Assembly: GCA_016208315.1 (NCBI GenBank) | Contig: JACQYF010000025.1 | Span: 1 to 59,112, forward strand | DNA length: 59,112 bases | Direction: 5' to 3' | DNA from: Chloroflexota bacterium | Lineage (GTDB): Bacteria; Chloroflexota; Anaerolineae; UBA4142 | Shown: one piece after another, positions 51,082-59,112 of the stretch | Layout: each line of letters opens with the position of its first letter | Position numbering within the stretch: position 1 is the first letter of the stretch | Translations under genes and position numbers: made by a program | Notes under the pieces: generated by a model | What the model was told of the DNA's origin: nothing | What the model saw: only the letters and a program-made list of their open reading frames with translations | Database searches by the model: none

Positions 51082-51659
51082 CCATAGCGCGAGAAACACG
51101 AGGGCGACAAGCACGATGCCCTCGTAGCGCGTGATGGCCGCGAGATAGGCGAGCAGCGCGGCCAGTCGAAATCGCGATTGGACGAGCGCGAGGAGCACCG
51201 CGAGATAGAGGGCGAGAAAGAGTGTCGAGCTGAGAATCGTCACGCTTTCCCAAAGAAATGACGGCGCGAACGCCAGCAACAACGCCGCGACCCACGCCGC
51301 AATTTCGCCGAACGCGCGGCGCGTGAACTCGAACATCAGAATCACGGCGACGCACGCCAGCAGGGTAGAAAGGAATCGCGCGGCCAAGTAAAAGTCAACG
51401 GGCGCGGGAATCGCGATTCGCCACAATAGCAGCAAGAGCATGTAAAGCGGGTGCAGAATAAAGCGGTCGAGCAGATCGCGCGGGATGGCGTCAAGGCCTT
51501 GCGTCTGCAAAATGGTTAGGGTGCGAACGGCCTCGAACCCATCCTGCGAAAGTTCGACATCGTAAATGCGGAGCAGATAGAGGCGCGAGGCGAGGACGAC
51601 GAGCGAGAGGACGATCCATTGCCAGCGGCGCCGGAGCACGGAAGCGTTCATCGGACGGC

Positions 51660-51665
51660 ATTATA
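51660..51665 (-). promoter_or_regulatory. Extended -10 of the GT39-like gene
   Basis: Minus strand TGCTATAAT with TATAAT at 51660-51665, directly before the gene start at 51651. A weak -35 TTCTAG lies at 51683-51688. Confidence 0.5.
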
Positions 51666-51673
51666 GCATCAAA

Positions 51674-53746
51674 ATGAGTCTACTAGAAAAACGCGGGATG
51701 TTGTCATTGCGAGCGCTTTTTGCGAAGCAATCCCCACCATCAACGTTGGAGATTGCTTCGTCGCACAAACCTCTCCTCGCAATGACAATCCAAGAGCAGT
51801 ACGGTCTACTGATCGTCATCGCGCTGATGGTGGCTTATAGCGCGTATTTCTCCGCGCTCTCGATCCAGCGCCACAACACGTTTCGTACCTACGCGTCCGA
51901 CATGGGGCAGATGGACCAGGCGCTCTGGAATACGCTGCACGGCAATCTGCTCGAAGATACGCGCGACAACGGCGACCGGACCGCGCGCCAAGCGCCACGG
52001 CTGACCGATCACGTCGAGCCGATCTTTCTGGCGGTTTCACTCGTCTTTCTGGTTTACGACGGCATCGAATCTCTGTTTGTCGTCCAGTCCATCGCCGTCG
52101 CGCTCGGCGCGCTGCCGATTTTCTGGATCGCGCGGCGGCGCTTGAAGAGCGATTGGGCGGCCACCCTGTTCGCGGCGATGTATCTGCTCTTCCCCGCTCT
52201 GCAAGCCGCCAATCTCGCGGAATTCCACGCCGTGACGTTCGCGCCCGCCCCGCTGCTCTTGGCGTATAACTATGCCGAGGAGCGCGCGTGGAAGCGCTAT
52301 GCGCTGTTCGCGCTCCTCGCGCTTGCGGTCAAAGAGGATATGGCGCTCTTGGTGTTCGCGATGGCGGTGTGGGCAGCGGTACAGTCAACAGTCAACAGTC
52401 AACTCGCCATCTTCGATGGCGCGTCAACAGACAAACGGATTAGGATTCACGTTTTACGTTTCACGTTTTACGTTTCACTCGCTCCTCTCATTATCGCCCT
52501 CGTCTCCGTGGCTTGGTTCGCCATCGCGCTGTACGTCATCGTTCCGTCGTTTAGCCCTCGGAATGAATCGGTGTACATCGGGCGGTATCCGCAGTCGCCG
52601 CTCGCGATACTCGCCGGATTGTTTATTCCAGAGAAACTAGGATACGTCGTCGGGCTGCTCGCGTCGGGGGGCTTTATCGCGCTCCTCGATCCGGTGGCGC
52701 TGCTGGTTGGCGCGCCTTCGCTCGTGCTGAATCTGCTCAGCAGTTATCCCGCGCAGTATTCCGGCACGTATCACTATTCCGCGCCGGTCGCGCCGTATTT
52801 CGTCCTGGCGGCGATTGGGGGGGCAGGGGTAATTCGAAATTCTAAATTCGTAATTCAAACATTCAAGTCGCTCGCGCCTGCCGTCGTCATAGTTCCGGCA
52901 TTTCTGGTCGCGCTGGGCTATCATGTGCTGGCCGGCTATACGCCAATTGGCGGGGAGTATTTTTGGCCCGAGTCTACGCCGCATCAACAACAACTCGCTC
53001 GGTTTGTGAAGCAAATTCCGCTGGACGCGCGCGTCTCGACGACCAAGACCCTTTTCCCTCACGTCAGCCATCGCCGCTATGTGTACCGCTTTCCGACGAT
53101 TCAGGACGCCGACTATATCTTGCTCGACGTGTCGCAATCGGTCGCGACGAACGCGGTAGATTTCCGAGTGAATTATCTCGAGGCGTTGCAGCAGGGGTTT
53201 GGCGTTCGCGATGCACTGGACGGGTATGTCCTGCTGGAGCGCGGTTTGGCGCAGAACGAACTCCCGGATGGCTTTTACACGTTTCTGCGCGCGTGTCCGT
53301 GCGCTCTAATTCAGAACCGGGTGCAGATAGACTTTGAGGACAAGATTCGATTCCTCGGCTATGACGTCCGGCAAGACGATTGGCAGCGCGTGTATCTGCG
53401 AACGTATTGGACGCGTTTGCCGGGGATGGACGCGAACAATTATGCGTTCTACCCGTTCTTCGCCGACGAATCCGGCGCGCTGCGTGAAGATGCGGTCATC
53501 CCGCCGCTGCTCGTCCAATTCTGGTATCCGACGATGCGTTGGCTGGACGGCGAAGTCGTCGTCGCGGATACGCTGCCGGTTGATCTGGGGACGCGCGCCA
53601 AGATCGGCCTCGGCGTTTTCTTTGGCGCGACGTGGGAAACGGCGGAACGGCGCCTCGAGCCGCATACGGCCGCGCCCATTTCGTCCGAATGGGTCTGGAT
53701 TGGGAATCTCGCGCGCGTTGGCAAGAAATACCAAATTTTGCCCTAA
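51674..53746 (+). CDS. DUF2079 integral membrane protein
   Basis: 690 residues from ATG 51674. If ATG 51782 is used, the start codon itself lies inside a MITE-like repeat and the protein is 654 residues (MTIQEQYGLLIVIALMVAY). Residues 11-39 of the longer form are repeat-encoded. DUF2079 core: TFRTYASDMGQMDQALWNTLHG, LTDHVEPIFLAVSLVFLVYDG, AEFHAVTFAPAPLLLAYNYAEE and VKEDMALLVFAMAVW. About ten helices and a soluble C-terminal half. Probably a GT-C-like enzyme. Further repeats at residues about 235-275 and 390-400 are translated. Confidence 0.8.
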   Translation: MSLLEKRGMLSLRALFAKQSPPSTLEIASSHKPLLAMTIQEQYGLLIVIALMVAYSAYFSALSIQRHNTFRTYASDMGQMDQALWNTLHGNLLEDTRDNGDRTARQAPRLTDHVEPIFLAVSLVFLVYDGIESLFVVQSIAVALGALPIFWIARRRLKSDWAATLFAAMYLLFPALQAANLAEFHAVTFAPAPLLLAYNYAEERAWKRYALFALLALAVKEDMALLVFAMAVWAAVQSTVNSQLAIFDGASTDKRIRIHVLRFTFYVSLAPLIIALVSVAWFAIALYVIVPSFSPRNESVYIGRYPQSPLAILAGLFIPEKLGYVVGLLASGGFIALLDPVALLVGAPSLVLNLLSSYPAQYSGTYHYSAPVAPYFVLAAIGGAGVIRNSKFVIQTFKSLAPAVVIVPAFLVALGYHVLAGYTPIGGEYFWPESTPHQQQLARFVKQIPLDARVSTTKTLFPHVSHRRYVYRFPTIQDADYILLDVSQSVATNAVDFRVNYLEALQQGFGVRDALDGYVLLERGLAQNELPDGFYTFLRACPCALIQNRVQIDFEDKIRFLGYDVRQDDWQRVYLRTYWTRLPGMDANNYAFYPFFADESGALREDAVIPPLLVQFWYPTMRWLDGEVVVADTLPVDLGTRAKIGLGVFFGATWETAERRLEPHTAAPISSEWVWIGNLARVGKKYQILP
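51701..51788. repeat. MITE-like element, 13-bp TIR TTGTCATTGCGAG, inside the DUF2079 gene start
   Basis: TTGTCATTGCGAG (51701-51713) and CTCGCAATGACAA (51776-51788) are perfect complements. Inner arms GCGAAGCAATC (51722-51732) and GATTGCTTCG (51751-51760). Same family as 6525-6625. It is open-reading in the gene's frame and carries an ATG in its right end. Confidence 0.9.
52380..52488. repeat. CAGTCAA and ACGTTTT/ACGTTTC heptamers inside the DUF2079 gene
   Basis: ACAGTCAACAGTCAACAGTC, then GGATTAGGATTCACG and four ACGTTTT/ACGTTTC units. Translated as QSTVNSQLAIFDGA and RIRIHVLRFTFYVS between two helices. Confidence 0.8.
52827..52870. repeat. GAATTAC-family repeat inside the DUF2079 gene
   Basis: GTAATTCGAAATTCTAAATTCGTAATTC encodes VIRNSKFVIQ; same peptide type as FVIRN/FVIQ at 24.3 kb. 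Confidence 0.7.
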
Positions 53747-53766
53747 AGCGTTTCCTATGCTAAGAT
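53738..53766 (+). promoter_or_regulatory. Promoter of the 53794 GT39 gene
   Basis: TTGCCC (53738-53743), 17 bp, TAAGAT (53761-53766). Confidence 0.45.
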
Positions 53767-53793
53767 GCGGCTAGCACAGTTCGGGAGTTTAGT

Positions 53794-56352
53794 TTGCGCC
53801 GCATTCATGCGATAATTCCGCTCCTGGTTATCATCCTCGCTGCCTTTGCGCTGCGCGTCTTTCGTCTCGATTTCCAATCCCTCTGGTACGACGAAGCGTT
53901 CAGCGTTTATCTCGCGCAATTCGCCCTGGGCGATATTACGGCCCGCACGGCGGCCGATATTCAGCCGCCGCTTTACTATTATCTTTTGCATTTTTGGATT
54001 TCGATTGCCGGCGACAGTGAATTTGCCGTGCGCTTTTTTTCGCTTTTCTTCGGCGTGCTAACTATTCCACTGATGTATGTGACTGCGCGGCGACTGTTCG
54101 ACCGTTCCGCCGCGGTCATTGTTGGCGTGCTCGCAACGCTTTCACCGCTCTACCTCTGGTACTCGCAAGAAGCGCGAATGTACACGCTCATCACGTTCCT
54201 CTTGCTCCTGTCGAGCTATGCGCTGTCGCGCGCGCTTTCTCCCTCCCCTGTCGGGGACGGGGGAGGGCCGGGGTGGGGGTTATTTACCCTTGCCAACATC
54301 GCCGCCGTCTATACTCACTACTTTGCCTTCGCCGTCATTGCTTTCCAATTCCTACATGCTTTGTTGACGGTCGTGGCGCGATCCAAATTGCGAATCCCAC
54401 AGGGACGCTTCGCAGTTACGAATTACGAATTACGAATTGCGATTTGTTTCGCCGCCATCCTCCTCGCCTTCCTCCCCTGGACGCCGTTCGTCATCGCCCG
54501 CTTTGGGCAGGACGCCAGTTACTGGCAAGGCGCGCTCAAGCTCGACGAGGCCGTGCGGCATATCTTTATCAACTTTACGACAGGCGAATCGGTGCTGGAG
54601 CAACAGGCGCAGTGGATCTTCGCGGTTTTCGTATCTTTCGCGGCTTTCGTGTTCCTGGGCTTTACTTCCGCGTATGCCGACTCCAACGCTTACTTTGATC
54701 CCGCGTTCAGCAAGGCCAGCTTCCGCGATGTCGCGCGGTATGTGGACGAACACCTCGCGCCCGGCGAAGCGATCATCCTGACGAGCGGTCACCTCTTCCC
54801 CGCGTTCAACTATTACTATCGCGGCGAAGCGCCGCAAATCCGCCTGCCCGACGATCCGACCCTCAACGCCGAACACGTCATTGGCTACGACGCGGCGAAT
54901 GTTATGAACCAAACGCTGGCGGGCGCGCCCGGCGTGTGGGTGGTGCAATGGCAGGACGAAGTGGTTGACCCAAATGGATTCGTTTCGATGCTGCTCTCGT
55001 CGCGCGGCAAGGAGCAAAAGATCGAGGGCACGAGTTTCTATCAAGTGCGCCTGCGCCATTGGACGTTAGCGCCGGACGCGCGCTTTGAGCCGGCGCCGCA
55101 ACCCGGCATCGCGCGCCCGGCGAATTTCAAGGATCGGGTCGCGCTGCTCGGTTTTGATACGCCAAACCCCACGCCCAGCGACCAGGGCGCATCATTCAAT
55201 TTGTACTGGCAAGCGCGCGAAACGCTCGGCGACGATTATCAGGTCGCGCTGCGCGTGCTCGACGCGGCGGGCAGCTTGTGGGGCAAGCAGGACCGCCGCC
55301 CCGCCGGTTACAACTATCCGACGACGCGCTGGAAAAAGGGCGAGAACCTTTTCGGCGCGTACACTGTGCCATTGGTTGCCGGCGCGCCTGCTGGCGATTA
55401 TTTTGTGCAAGTCACCTTCTACACCGCTAGCAATCCATCCGGCTTGGACGTGCTCGCGCCCAACGGCGCGCCGGTTGGCAAGTCGGTCAAGGTTGGGCCG
55501 ATTCCAGTTTTGCCCGCGACGAAACCCGCGACCTACGCCGCGCTCAATATTCAGAACACGATCAGCCAACCGCTTGGGCCCTTCACGCTGCTCGGCTATC
55601 AGTTCGGTCGCGACAAGGCGAGCGCGGGCGAAACGATTCCACTCACCCTCTTTTGGCGCGCCGACGCGAAACCCGATACGGATTATTCATTCCGCCTGCA
55701 ATTTGGCGATTTCGTCGGCGAGCCATTTCCAATCTCCAACCTCCAATTTCCAACTTCCACCTGGCGCTCAGGCGAAATCGTGCGCGGCCAATATGCAGTG
55801 CCGATTCCCGCAGAGGCGAAGGCGGGCGCGGTAAACCTCCAAGTTGCATTGAGCGATGGCAATTCGCTTGCGCTGGCGCCGTTCACTATCGAAAAGACCG
55901 ACCGCGTATTCGTCAAGCCGACCGTTCAATTCGCGCAGACCGCGATTTTTGGCGACAACTATCTTGCGCTTGTCGGTTACAGCGTCAGCGCCGCAGTCAG
56001 GCCGGGCGAGAATTTGAAACTCGATCTGGCCTGGCAGGCACGCGGCAAGATGGACAAGCCGTATACCGTGTTCGTGCATTTGCTCGACAAGGACGGCAAG
56101 GTGGTGGCGCAAAAAGACGCGCAGCCGCAGAACGGCGCGCGCCCCACGACCGGCTGGGTTGCGAACGAGTATCTCACAGACCATTACGAATTACCCATTC
56201 CCGCGAGCGCCGCGCCCGGCAATTATCAGATCGAAATTGGCTGGTACGATGCAAAGGACCCCGCGTTCGCGCGGCTACAAGTGTTGGGTGAGGATGGCGT
56301 GGCGGGCGCGGATCATGTGATTCTGAAGACGGCTGTGACGATTGGACAATAA
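53794..56352 (+). CDS. GT39-family membrane glycosyltransferase with long C-terminal beta region
   Basis: 852 residues, probably from TTG 53794. N-terminal GT39 signature: LRVFRLDFQSLWYDEAFSVYLAQ with the catalytic Asp-Glu, TAADIQPPLYYYLLHFW, LSPLYLWYSQEARMYTL. After the helix ending FVFLGFTSA the sequence jumps to AYADSNAYFDPAFSKASFRDVARYVDEH, which in relatives follows a further set of helices, so part of the membrane domain may have been lost in frame. From about residue 430 come three or four beta domains (VALLGFDTPNPTPSDQGASFNLYWQA and similar). Repeats are read through at about 150-165, 205-215 and 645-655. Confidence 0.8.
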   Translation: MRRIHAIIPLLVIILAAFALRVFRLDFQSLWYDEAFSVYLAQFALGDITARTAADIQPPLYYYLLHFWISIAGDSEFAVRFFSLFFGVLTIPLMYVTARRLFDRSAAVIVGVLATLSPLYLWYSQEARMYTLITFLLLLSSYALSRALSPSPVGDGGGPGWGLFTLANIAAVYTHYFAFAVIAFQFLHALLTVVARSKLRIPQGRFAVTNYELRIAICFAAILLAFLPWTPFVIARFGQDASYWQGALKLDEAVRHIFINFTTGESVLEQQAQWIFAVFVSFAAFVFLGFTSAYADSNAYFDPAFSKASFRDVARYVDEHLAPGEAIILTSGHLFPAFNYYYRGEAPQIRLPDDPTLNAEHVIGYDAANVMNQTLAGAPGVWVVQWQDEVVDPNGFVSMLLSSRGKEQKIEGTSFYQVRLRHWTLAPDARFEPAPQPGIARPANFKDRVALLGFDTPNPTPSDQGASFNLYWQARETLGDDYQVALRVLDAAGSLWGKQDRRPAGYNYPTTRWKKGENLFGAYTVPLVAGAPAGDYFVQVTFYTASNPSGLDVLAPNGAPVGKSVKVGPIPVLPATKPATYAALNIQNTISQPLGPFTLLGYQFGRDKASAGETIPLTLFWRADAKPDTDYSFRLQFGDFVGEPFPISNLQFPTSTWRSGEIVRGQYAVPIPAEAKAGAVNLQVALSDGNSLALAPFTIEKTDRVFVKPTVQFAQTAIFGDNYLALVGYSVSAAVRPGENLKLDLAWQARGKMDKPYTVFVHLLDKDGKVVAQKDAQPQNGARPTTGWVANEYLTDHYELPIPASAAPGNYQIEIGWYDAKDPAFARLQVLGEDGVAGADHVILKTAVTIGQ
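54238..54284. repeat. CTCCC/GGGGAGGG hairpin element inside the GT39 gene
   Basis: CTCCCTCCCC-TGTC-GGGGACGGGGGAGGG-type hairpin. Encodes SPSPVGDGGGPGWG in a loop. Confidence 0.65.
54394..54442. repeat. GGGACGCTTCGCAGT core with GAATTAC heptamers inside the GT39 gene
   Basis: GCGAATCCCACA, core GGGACGCTTCGCAGT (54402-54416), then TACGAATTACGAATTACGAATTGCG. Encodes LRIPQGRFAVTNYELRIA before a helix. Confidence 0.8.
55725..55762. repeat. CCAATCT/CCAACCT heptamers inside the GT39 gene
   Basis: TTCCAATCTCCAACCTCCAATTTCCAACTTCC encodes FPISNLQFPTST in a beta domain. Confidence 0.75.
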
Positions 56353-56365
56353 AGAGGAAACAAAA

Positions 56366-56473
56366 AGAATGACAAACACCGAAGGGGCTACTTTAGGAAC
56401 CTCTGTGCACTCAGTTCCAGGTGAACAGCCGCGAAGGTAGTCCGGCCGACCTTCGGAATTACTTTGTCATTCT
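56366..56473. repeat. 108-bp element with 11-bp inverted ends AGAATGACAAA
   Basis: AGAATGACAAA (56366-56376) and TTTGTCATTCT (56463-56473), with inner ACCGAAGG/CCTTCGG. Intergenic, similar in length to the element at 1641-1747. Confidence 0.75.
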
Positions 56474-56518
56474 GACAATATTTTAGCACAGTTGATTGAT
56501 TGCGTAAAGAGTATCGAA

Positions 56519-57310
56519 ATGGGCAAACCGAGCATTAGTGTCTTTTTCCCTTGCTATAACGACGCGGGCACCATCGCCGCGATGGTGATCCGCGCGCTGC
56601 AAACCCTGCGCGAGATCACGGACGATTACGAAGTCATCGTCGTCAACGACGGCAGCCAGGACGATTCCCTCAAGATCCTGAGCGAACTCTGGTGCGTTCT
56701 GCCGCCGGAATTTCGACTGGTCAACCACGAAAAGAATACGGGCTACGGAGGCGCGATCCGCGCCGGCATCGCGGCAGCGCAAAAGGACTGGGTCTTTTAC
56801 ACCGACGGCGACGCGCAGTACGACGCGCGCGAAATCAAGCTGCTCGCCGACCGGATTTCCGACGATGTGGATTTGATCAACGGTTGGAAGATCAAACGCC
56901 GCGATCCGGGCCACCGCATCGTGATCGGAGTCATGTATCAGTATTTCGTCAAGCTGATGTTTGGCTTGAAACTCAAAGACGTGGACTGTGACTTTCGCTT
57001 GATACGGCGCGAAATTTTCGACGTCGTAAAACTAAAATCGCGCGACGGCTCGATCACGTTCGAGATGATGAAAAAGATTCAAGACGCCGGCTATCGCCTG
57101 ACCGAAGTGCCGGTGCATCACTTTTATCGCCAGTACGGCGAATCGCAATTCTTTAATTTCCGCCGCGTGGCTCGCGCCCTGACCGAACTCTGGTACTGGT
57201 GGTGGCGTCTCGTCGTCAAGCAGGAAGCGGCGCGCGAGTACCGCCCGAAGCGGGAGATGCAGGTGGCGCGCCGCAAGCCACAAGTTGTCCCAGCGACTCC
57301 TACCAATTGA
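56519..57310 (+). CDS. GT2 family glycosyltransferase (polyprenyl-phosphate sugar transferase-like)
   Basis: 263 residues from ATG 56519 (GKPSISVFFPCYNDAGTI); an earlier TTG in frame is less likely. GT-A motifs VIVVNDGSQDDS, YTDGDAQYDAREI (DxD), and CDFRLIRREIFDVVKL plus VPVHHFYRQYGESQFF as acceptor region. No membrane helices, unlike the GT2 at 38924. The tail RRKPQVVPATPTN and the stop run into a CCTGCGA heptamer array. Confidence 0.88.
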   Translation: MGKPSISVFFPCYNDAGTIAAMVIRALQTLREITDDYEVIVVNDGSQDDSLKILSELWCVLPPEFRLVNHEKNTGYGGAIRAGIAAAQKDWVFYTDGDAQYDAREIKLLADRISDDVDLINGWKIKRRDPGHRIVIGVMYQYFVKLMFGLKLKDVDCDFRLIRREIFDVVKLKSRDGSITFEMMKKIQDAGYRLTEVPVHHFYRQYGESQFFNFRRVARALTELWYWWWRLVVKQEAAREYRPKREMQVARRKPQVVPATPTN

Positions 57311-57341
57311 GACCTGCGACCTGCGACCTGAGACATGAGAC
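57308..57341. repeat. ACCTGCG heptamer array
   Basis: GAGACCTGCGACCTGCGACC and TGAGACATGAGACC units between the GT2 stop and the SDR start. Confidence 0.75.
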
Positions 57342-57342
57342 C

Positions 57343-58338
57343 ATGAACCATTATCAATCTGCACTTGAAAACAAAGACTGCCTCATCACCGGCGGGCTGG
57401 GCTTTATCGGCTCGAACCTCGCGCGGCGGCTGGCGCAACTCGGCGCGCGGGTGACGCTGGTGGATTCGCTCATCCCCGAGTACGGCGGCAACCTGTTCAA
57501 CATCACGGGGATCGAAGACCGCGTGCGCGTGAACATCGCCGACGTACGCGATGAATACTCGATGGACTATCTCGTCCAGGGACGCGATTACCTGTTCAAC
57601 CTCGCGGGCCAAACTTCGCACCTCGACTCGATGCAGAATCCCTACGAGGACCTCGACATCAACTGCCGCGCGCAGCTTTCGATTCTCGAAGCGTGCCGCA
57701 AGCAAAATCCGCGCGTCAAAGTCGTCTACGCCAGCACGCGCCAAATCTACGGCAAGCCGGACTATTTGCCGGTGGACGAGCGCCACTTACTGCACCCCAC
57801 CGACGTGAACGGCATCAACAAGATGGCAGGCGAGTGGTACCACATTCTCTACAACAACGTCTACGGCGTCCGCGCCGTGTCGCTGCGCTTGACGAACACC
57901 TACGGGCCGCGGATGCGCGTCAAAGATAGCCGTCAAACTTTTCTCGGCATCTGGATCAAGAAATTGATCGAAGGCGAGCCGATCGAGATTTGGGGCGAGG
58001 GCACGCAGATTCGCGATTTCAACTATGTGGACGATGTGGTTGAGGCGATGCTGATTTCCGCGACGACCGACGATGTGAACGGGCGCATCTTCAACCTCGG
58101 CAGCGACGAGACGATCAATTTGTGCGATCTGGCCGCGCTGTGCGTCGAAGCGAATTGCGGCGGCAGCTATCGCGTCATCCCGTTTCCGCCTGACCGCAGG
58201 CAGATTGACATCGGCGATTACTATGCTGACTATCGCCTGATTCGTGGCAAACTTGGCTGGCAGCCGCGCGTAACGCTGCGCGAGGGACTGACGCGGACGC
58301 TGGAATATTACCGCAAGTATAGAGAACACTATTGGTAG
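57343..58338 (+). CDS. Extended SDR, NAD-dependent sugar epimerase/dehydratase
   Basis: 331 residues from ATG 57343. NAD-binding CLITGGLGFIGSNLARRL, then NLAGQTSHLDSMQNPYEDLDIN, YASTRQIYG, LTNTYGPRMRV and NYVDDVVEAMLIS as in nucleotide-sugar 4,6-dehydratases and epimerases. The usual YxxxK is NGINK here, with Asn in place of the catalytic Tyr and the Lys kept. It lies before a DegT aminotransferase, so it likely feeds an amino-sugar path. The stop TAG is in the first unit of a CAGGTAGA palindrome. Confidence 0.85.
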   Translation: MNHYQSALENKDCLITGGLGFIGSNLARRLAQLGARVTLVDSLIPEYGGNLFNITGIEDRVRVNIADVRDEYSMDYLVQGRDYLFNLAGQTSHLDSMQNPYEDLDINCRAQLSILEACRKQNPRVKVVYASTRQIYGKPDYLPVDERHLLHPTDVNGINKMAGEWYHILYNNVYGVRAVSLRLTNTYGPRMRVKDSRQTFLGIWIKKLIEGEPIEIWGEGTQIRDFNYVDDVVEAMLISATTDDVNGRIFNLGSDETINLCDLAALCVEANCGGSYRVIPFPPDRRQIDIGDYYADYRLIRGKLGWQPRVTLREGLTRTLEYYRKYREHYW

Positions 58339-58408
58339 ACAGGTACACATGTAAACAGGTAGACACGCATCCTGTGTACCTGTCTACGTGTGTACCTGTC
58401 CACCTGAG
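58337..58408. repeat. Inverted short tandem repeat (CAGGTAGA octamers), second copy
   Basis: GTAGACAGGTACACATGTAAACAGG-type units, loop, then CTGTGTACCTGTCTACG-type complement. Same unit family as 15719-15816. It contains the SDR stop and ends 7 bp before the next start. Confidence 0.88.
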
Positions 58409-58414
58409 GACGCG

Positions 58415-59112
58415 ATGGCGATTCCTTTTTTCGACTTGAAAGCGCAATACGACAGCATCCGCGCGGAATTGGACGAGGCCGCGCTGCGCGTGATGCGGAG
58501 CGGCTGGTACATTCTCGGCTCCGAAGTGGACGCGTTTGAAAAGGAATTCGCGGCGTACAATGGCGTGGCGCACGCGATCGGCGTCGGCTCGGGCACGGAG
58601 GCGCTGCACATTGCGCTGCTCGCGCTCGGCGTTGGCGCGGGCGATGAAGTAATTACCGTGCCGAATACGGCCGTTGCGACCGTCGCCGCGATTGAACTGA
58701 CGGGCGCGCACGCGGTCTTGTGCGACGTGCGCCCGGACACGATGCTGATGGACGTGGAAAAACTCGCCGGCGCGATCACGCCGCGCACGCGGGCGATCAT
58801 CCCCGTTCACCTCTTCGGGCAGAGCGCCGACCTCGCGCCGATCCTCGAACTGGCGCGCGCCAGGAATATTTTCGTGCTCGAAGATTGCGCGCAGGCGCAC
58901 GGCGGGACCTATCGCGGCCAGCGCGTGGGTCGTTGGGGCGACATCGCCGCGTTCAGCTTTTATCCCACCAAGAACCTCGGCGCGTACGGCGACGGCGGCG
59001 CAATCCTCACGAACGATGCCCAACTCGCGGAGCGCGTAAGACTGCTGCGGCAGTACGGTTGGCGCGAACGCTACGCCAGCGACATCAAAGGGCTAAACTC
59101 GCGGTTGGACGA
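58415..59112 (+). CDS. DegT/DnrJ/EryC1/StrS sugar aminotransferase, 3' end outside the window
   Basis: 232 codons are visible from ATG 58415 with TGAGGA upstream; the gene runs off the right edge. IPFFDLKAQYDSIRAEL, GVGSGTEALHIALLALG, IPVHLFGQSADLAPIL, LEDCAQAHGGTY and SFYPTKNLGAYGDGGA with the PLP lysine. A clear relative of the aminotransferase at 36976, but not identical; probably works on the product of the upstream SDR. Confidence 0.92.
   Translation, partial: MAIPFFDLKAQYDSIRAELDEAALRVMRSGWYILGSEVDAFEKEFAAYNGVAHAIGVGSGTEALHIALLALGVGAGDEVITVPNTAVATVAAIELTGAHAVLCDVRPDTMLMDVEKLAGAITPRTRAIIPVHLFGQSADLAPILELARARNIFVLEDCAQAHGGTYRGQRVGRWGDIAAFSFYPTKNLGAYGDGGAILTNDAQLAERVRLLRQYGWRERYASDIKGLNSRLD

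Larger units (their letters stand above)
50069..51651 (-). pseudogene. GT39-like integral membrane glycosyltransferase, frameshifted
   Basis: The first part (51651 to about 50870) reads MNASVLRRRWQW..., with DVELSQDGFEAVRTL as the GT-C loop and several helices, up to GIWLRFLAPGDL. Family-like sequence then continues in another frame (RRFIVYLGLLGAAIAILRRRTRAIALLFATSALYLL) to the stop at 50069. A single indel at about 50870-50890 explains it. Neither half alone is a normal protein. Mutation or sequencing error. Its last residues SHSGNQ are repeat-encoded. Confidence 0.8.

Overview
This 59 kb window is GC-rich bacterial DNA with dense, often 4-bp-overlapping genes, frequent GTG/TTG starts and sigma70-type promoters. 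Gene content includes a fused-subunit 2-oxoacid:ferredoxin oxidoreductase, DUF2905, DUF5674, a putative DUF4015 glycosidase and many GT-C membrane proteins with soluble C-terminal domains. This best fits a Chloroflexota (Anaerolineae-like) genome; that placement is an inference from style and content, not a proof. dnaA plus a cluster of DnaA boxes puts the window next to the chromosomal origin.

Layout. 0-2.4 kb: end of an oligopeptide ABC transporter, a C45-type hydrolase and a tandem-duplicated DarA-like c-di-AMP receptor. 2.4-5.8 kb (minus): operon of 2-oxoacid:ferredoxin oxidoreductase alpha, a beta-gamma fusion (frameshifted) and a threonine dehydratase-like enzyme. 5.9-9.8 kb: GNAT acetyltransferase, mutY, and a membrane-anchored DUF4015 protein. 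9.8-11.9 kb: dnaA and a candidate oriC. 11.9-15.6 kb (minus): ruvB, DUF5674, a hypothetical, a GT-C protein and DUF2905 as an overlapping operon. 15.8-18.2 kb: a P5C/aldehyde dehydrogenase, then fused remnants of a KAP NTPase and a sulfatase-modifying (FGE) gene. 18.2-23.9 kb: two small unknown genes, secG, a peptide-binding protein, tRNA-Leu(CAG), rplU, rpmA, rpmE with a very long tail, and tdk. 23.9-28.9 kb: a GT-C-like protein with a C-terminal ILEI domain, and a receiver/sensor pair. 29-38.9 kb: MntA/HepT, an ATP sulfurylase-phosphodiesterase fusion, a GT-C protein, cysC, an orphan HicB, a WlbA/acetyltransferase/aminotransferase cassette, and two antitoxin/PIN pairs (one broken). 38.9-59.1 kb: a surface-glycan region with GT2, GT4, a flippase-like protein, several GT-C proteins (one frameshifted, one a second ILEI protein), DUF2079, a spermidine-synthase-like membrane protein, a second GT2, an extended SDR and the start of a second DegT aminotransferase.

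The most unusual signal is not a gene. At some forty sites there are short (7-10 bp) direct tandem repeats, very often followed by their own reverse complement, so that they form hairpins. The unit differs between loci, but the architecture is constant and some unit families recur tens of kb apart. At twelve gene ends the stop codon lies inside such an element. Others sit in 5' UTRs, supply a promoter -35 box, or are read through in frame inside proteins, producing recurring peptides such as SNLQ/ISNLQ and NYELRI. One forms the linker of the sulfurylase-phosphodiesterase fusion, and one encodes the end of one protein and the start of the next in two frames. Longer MITE-like elements with 11-13-bp terminal inverted repeats also occur. 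No transposase, rRNA or CRISPR array is visible.
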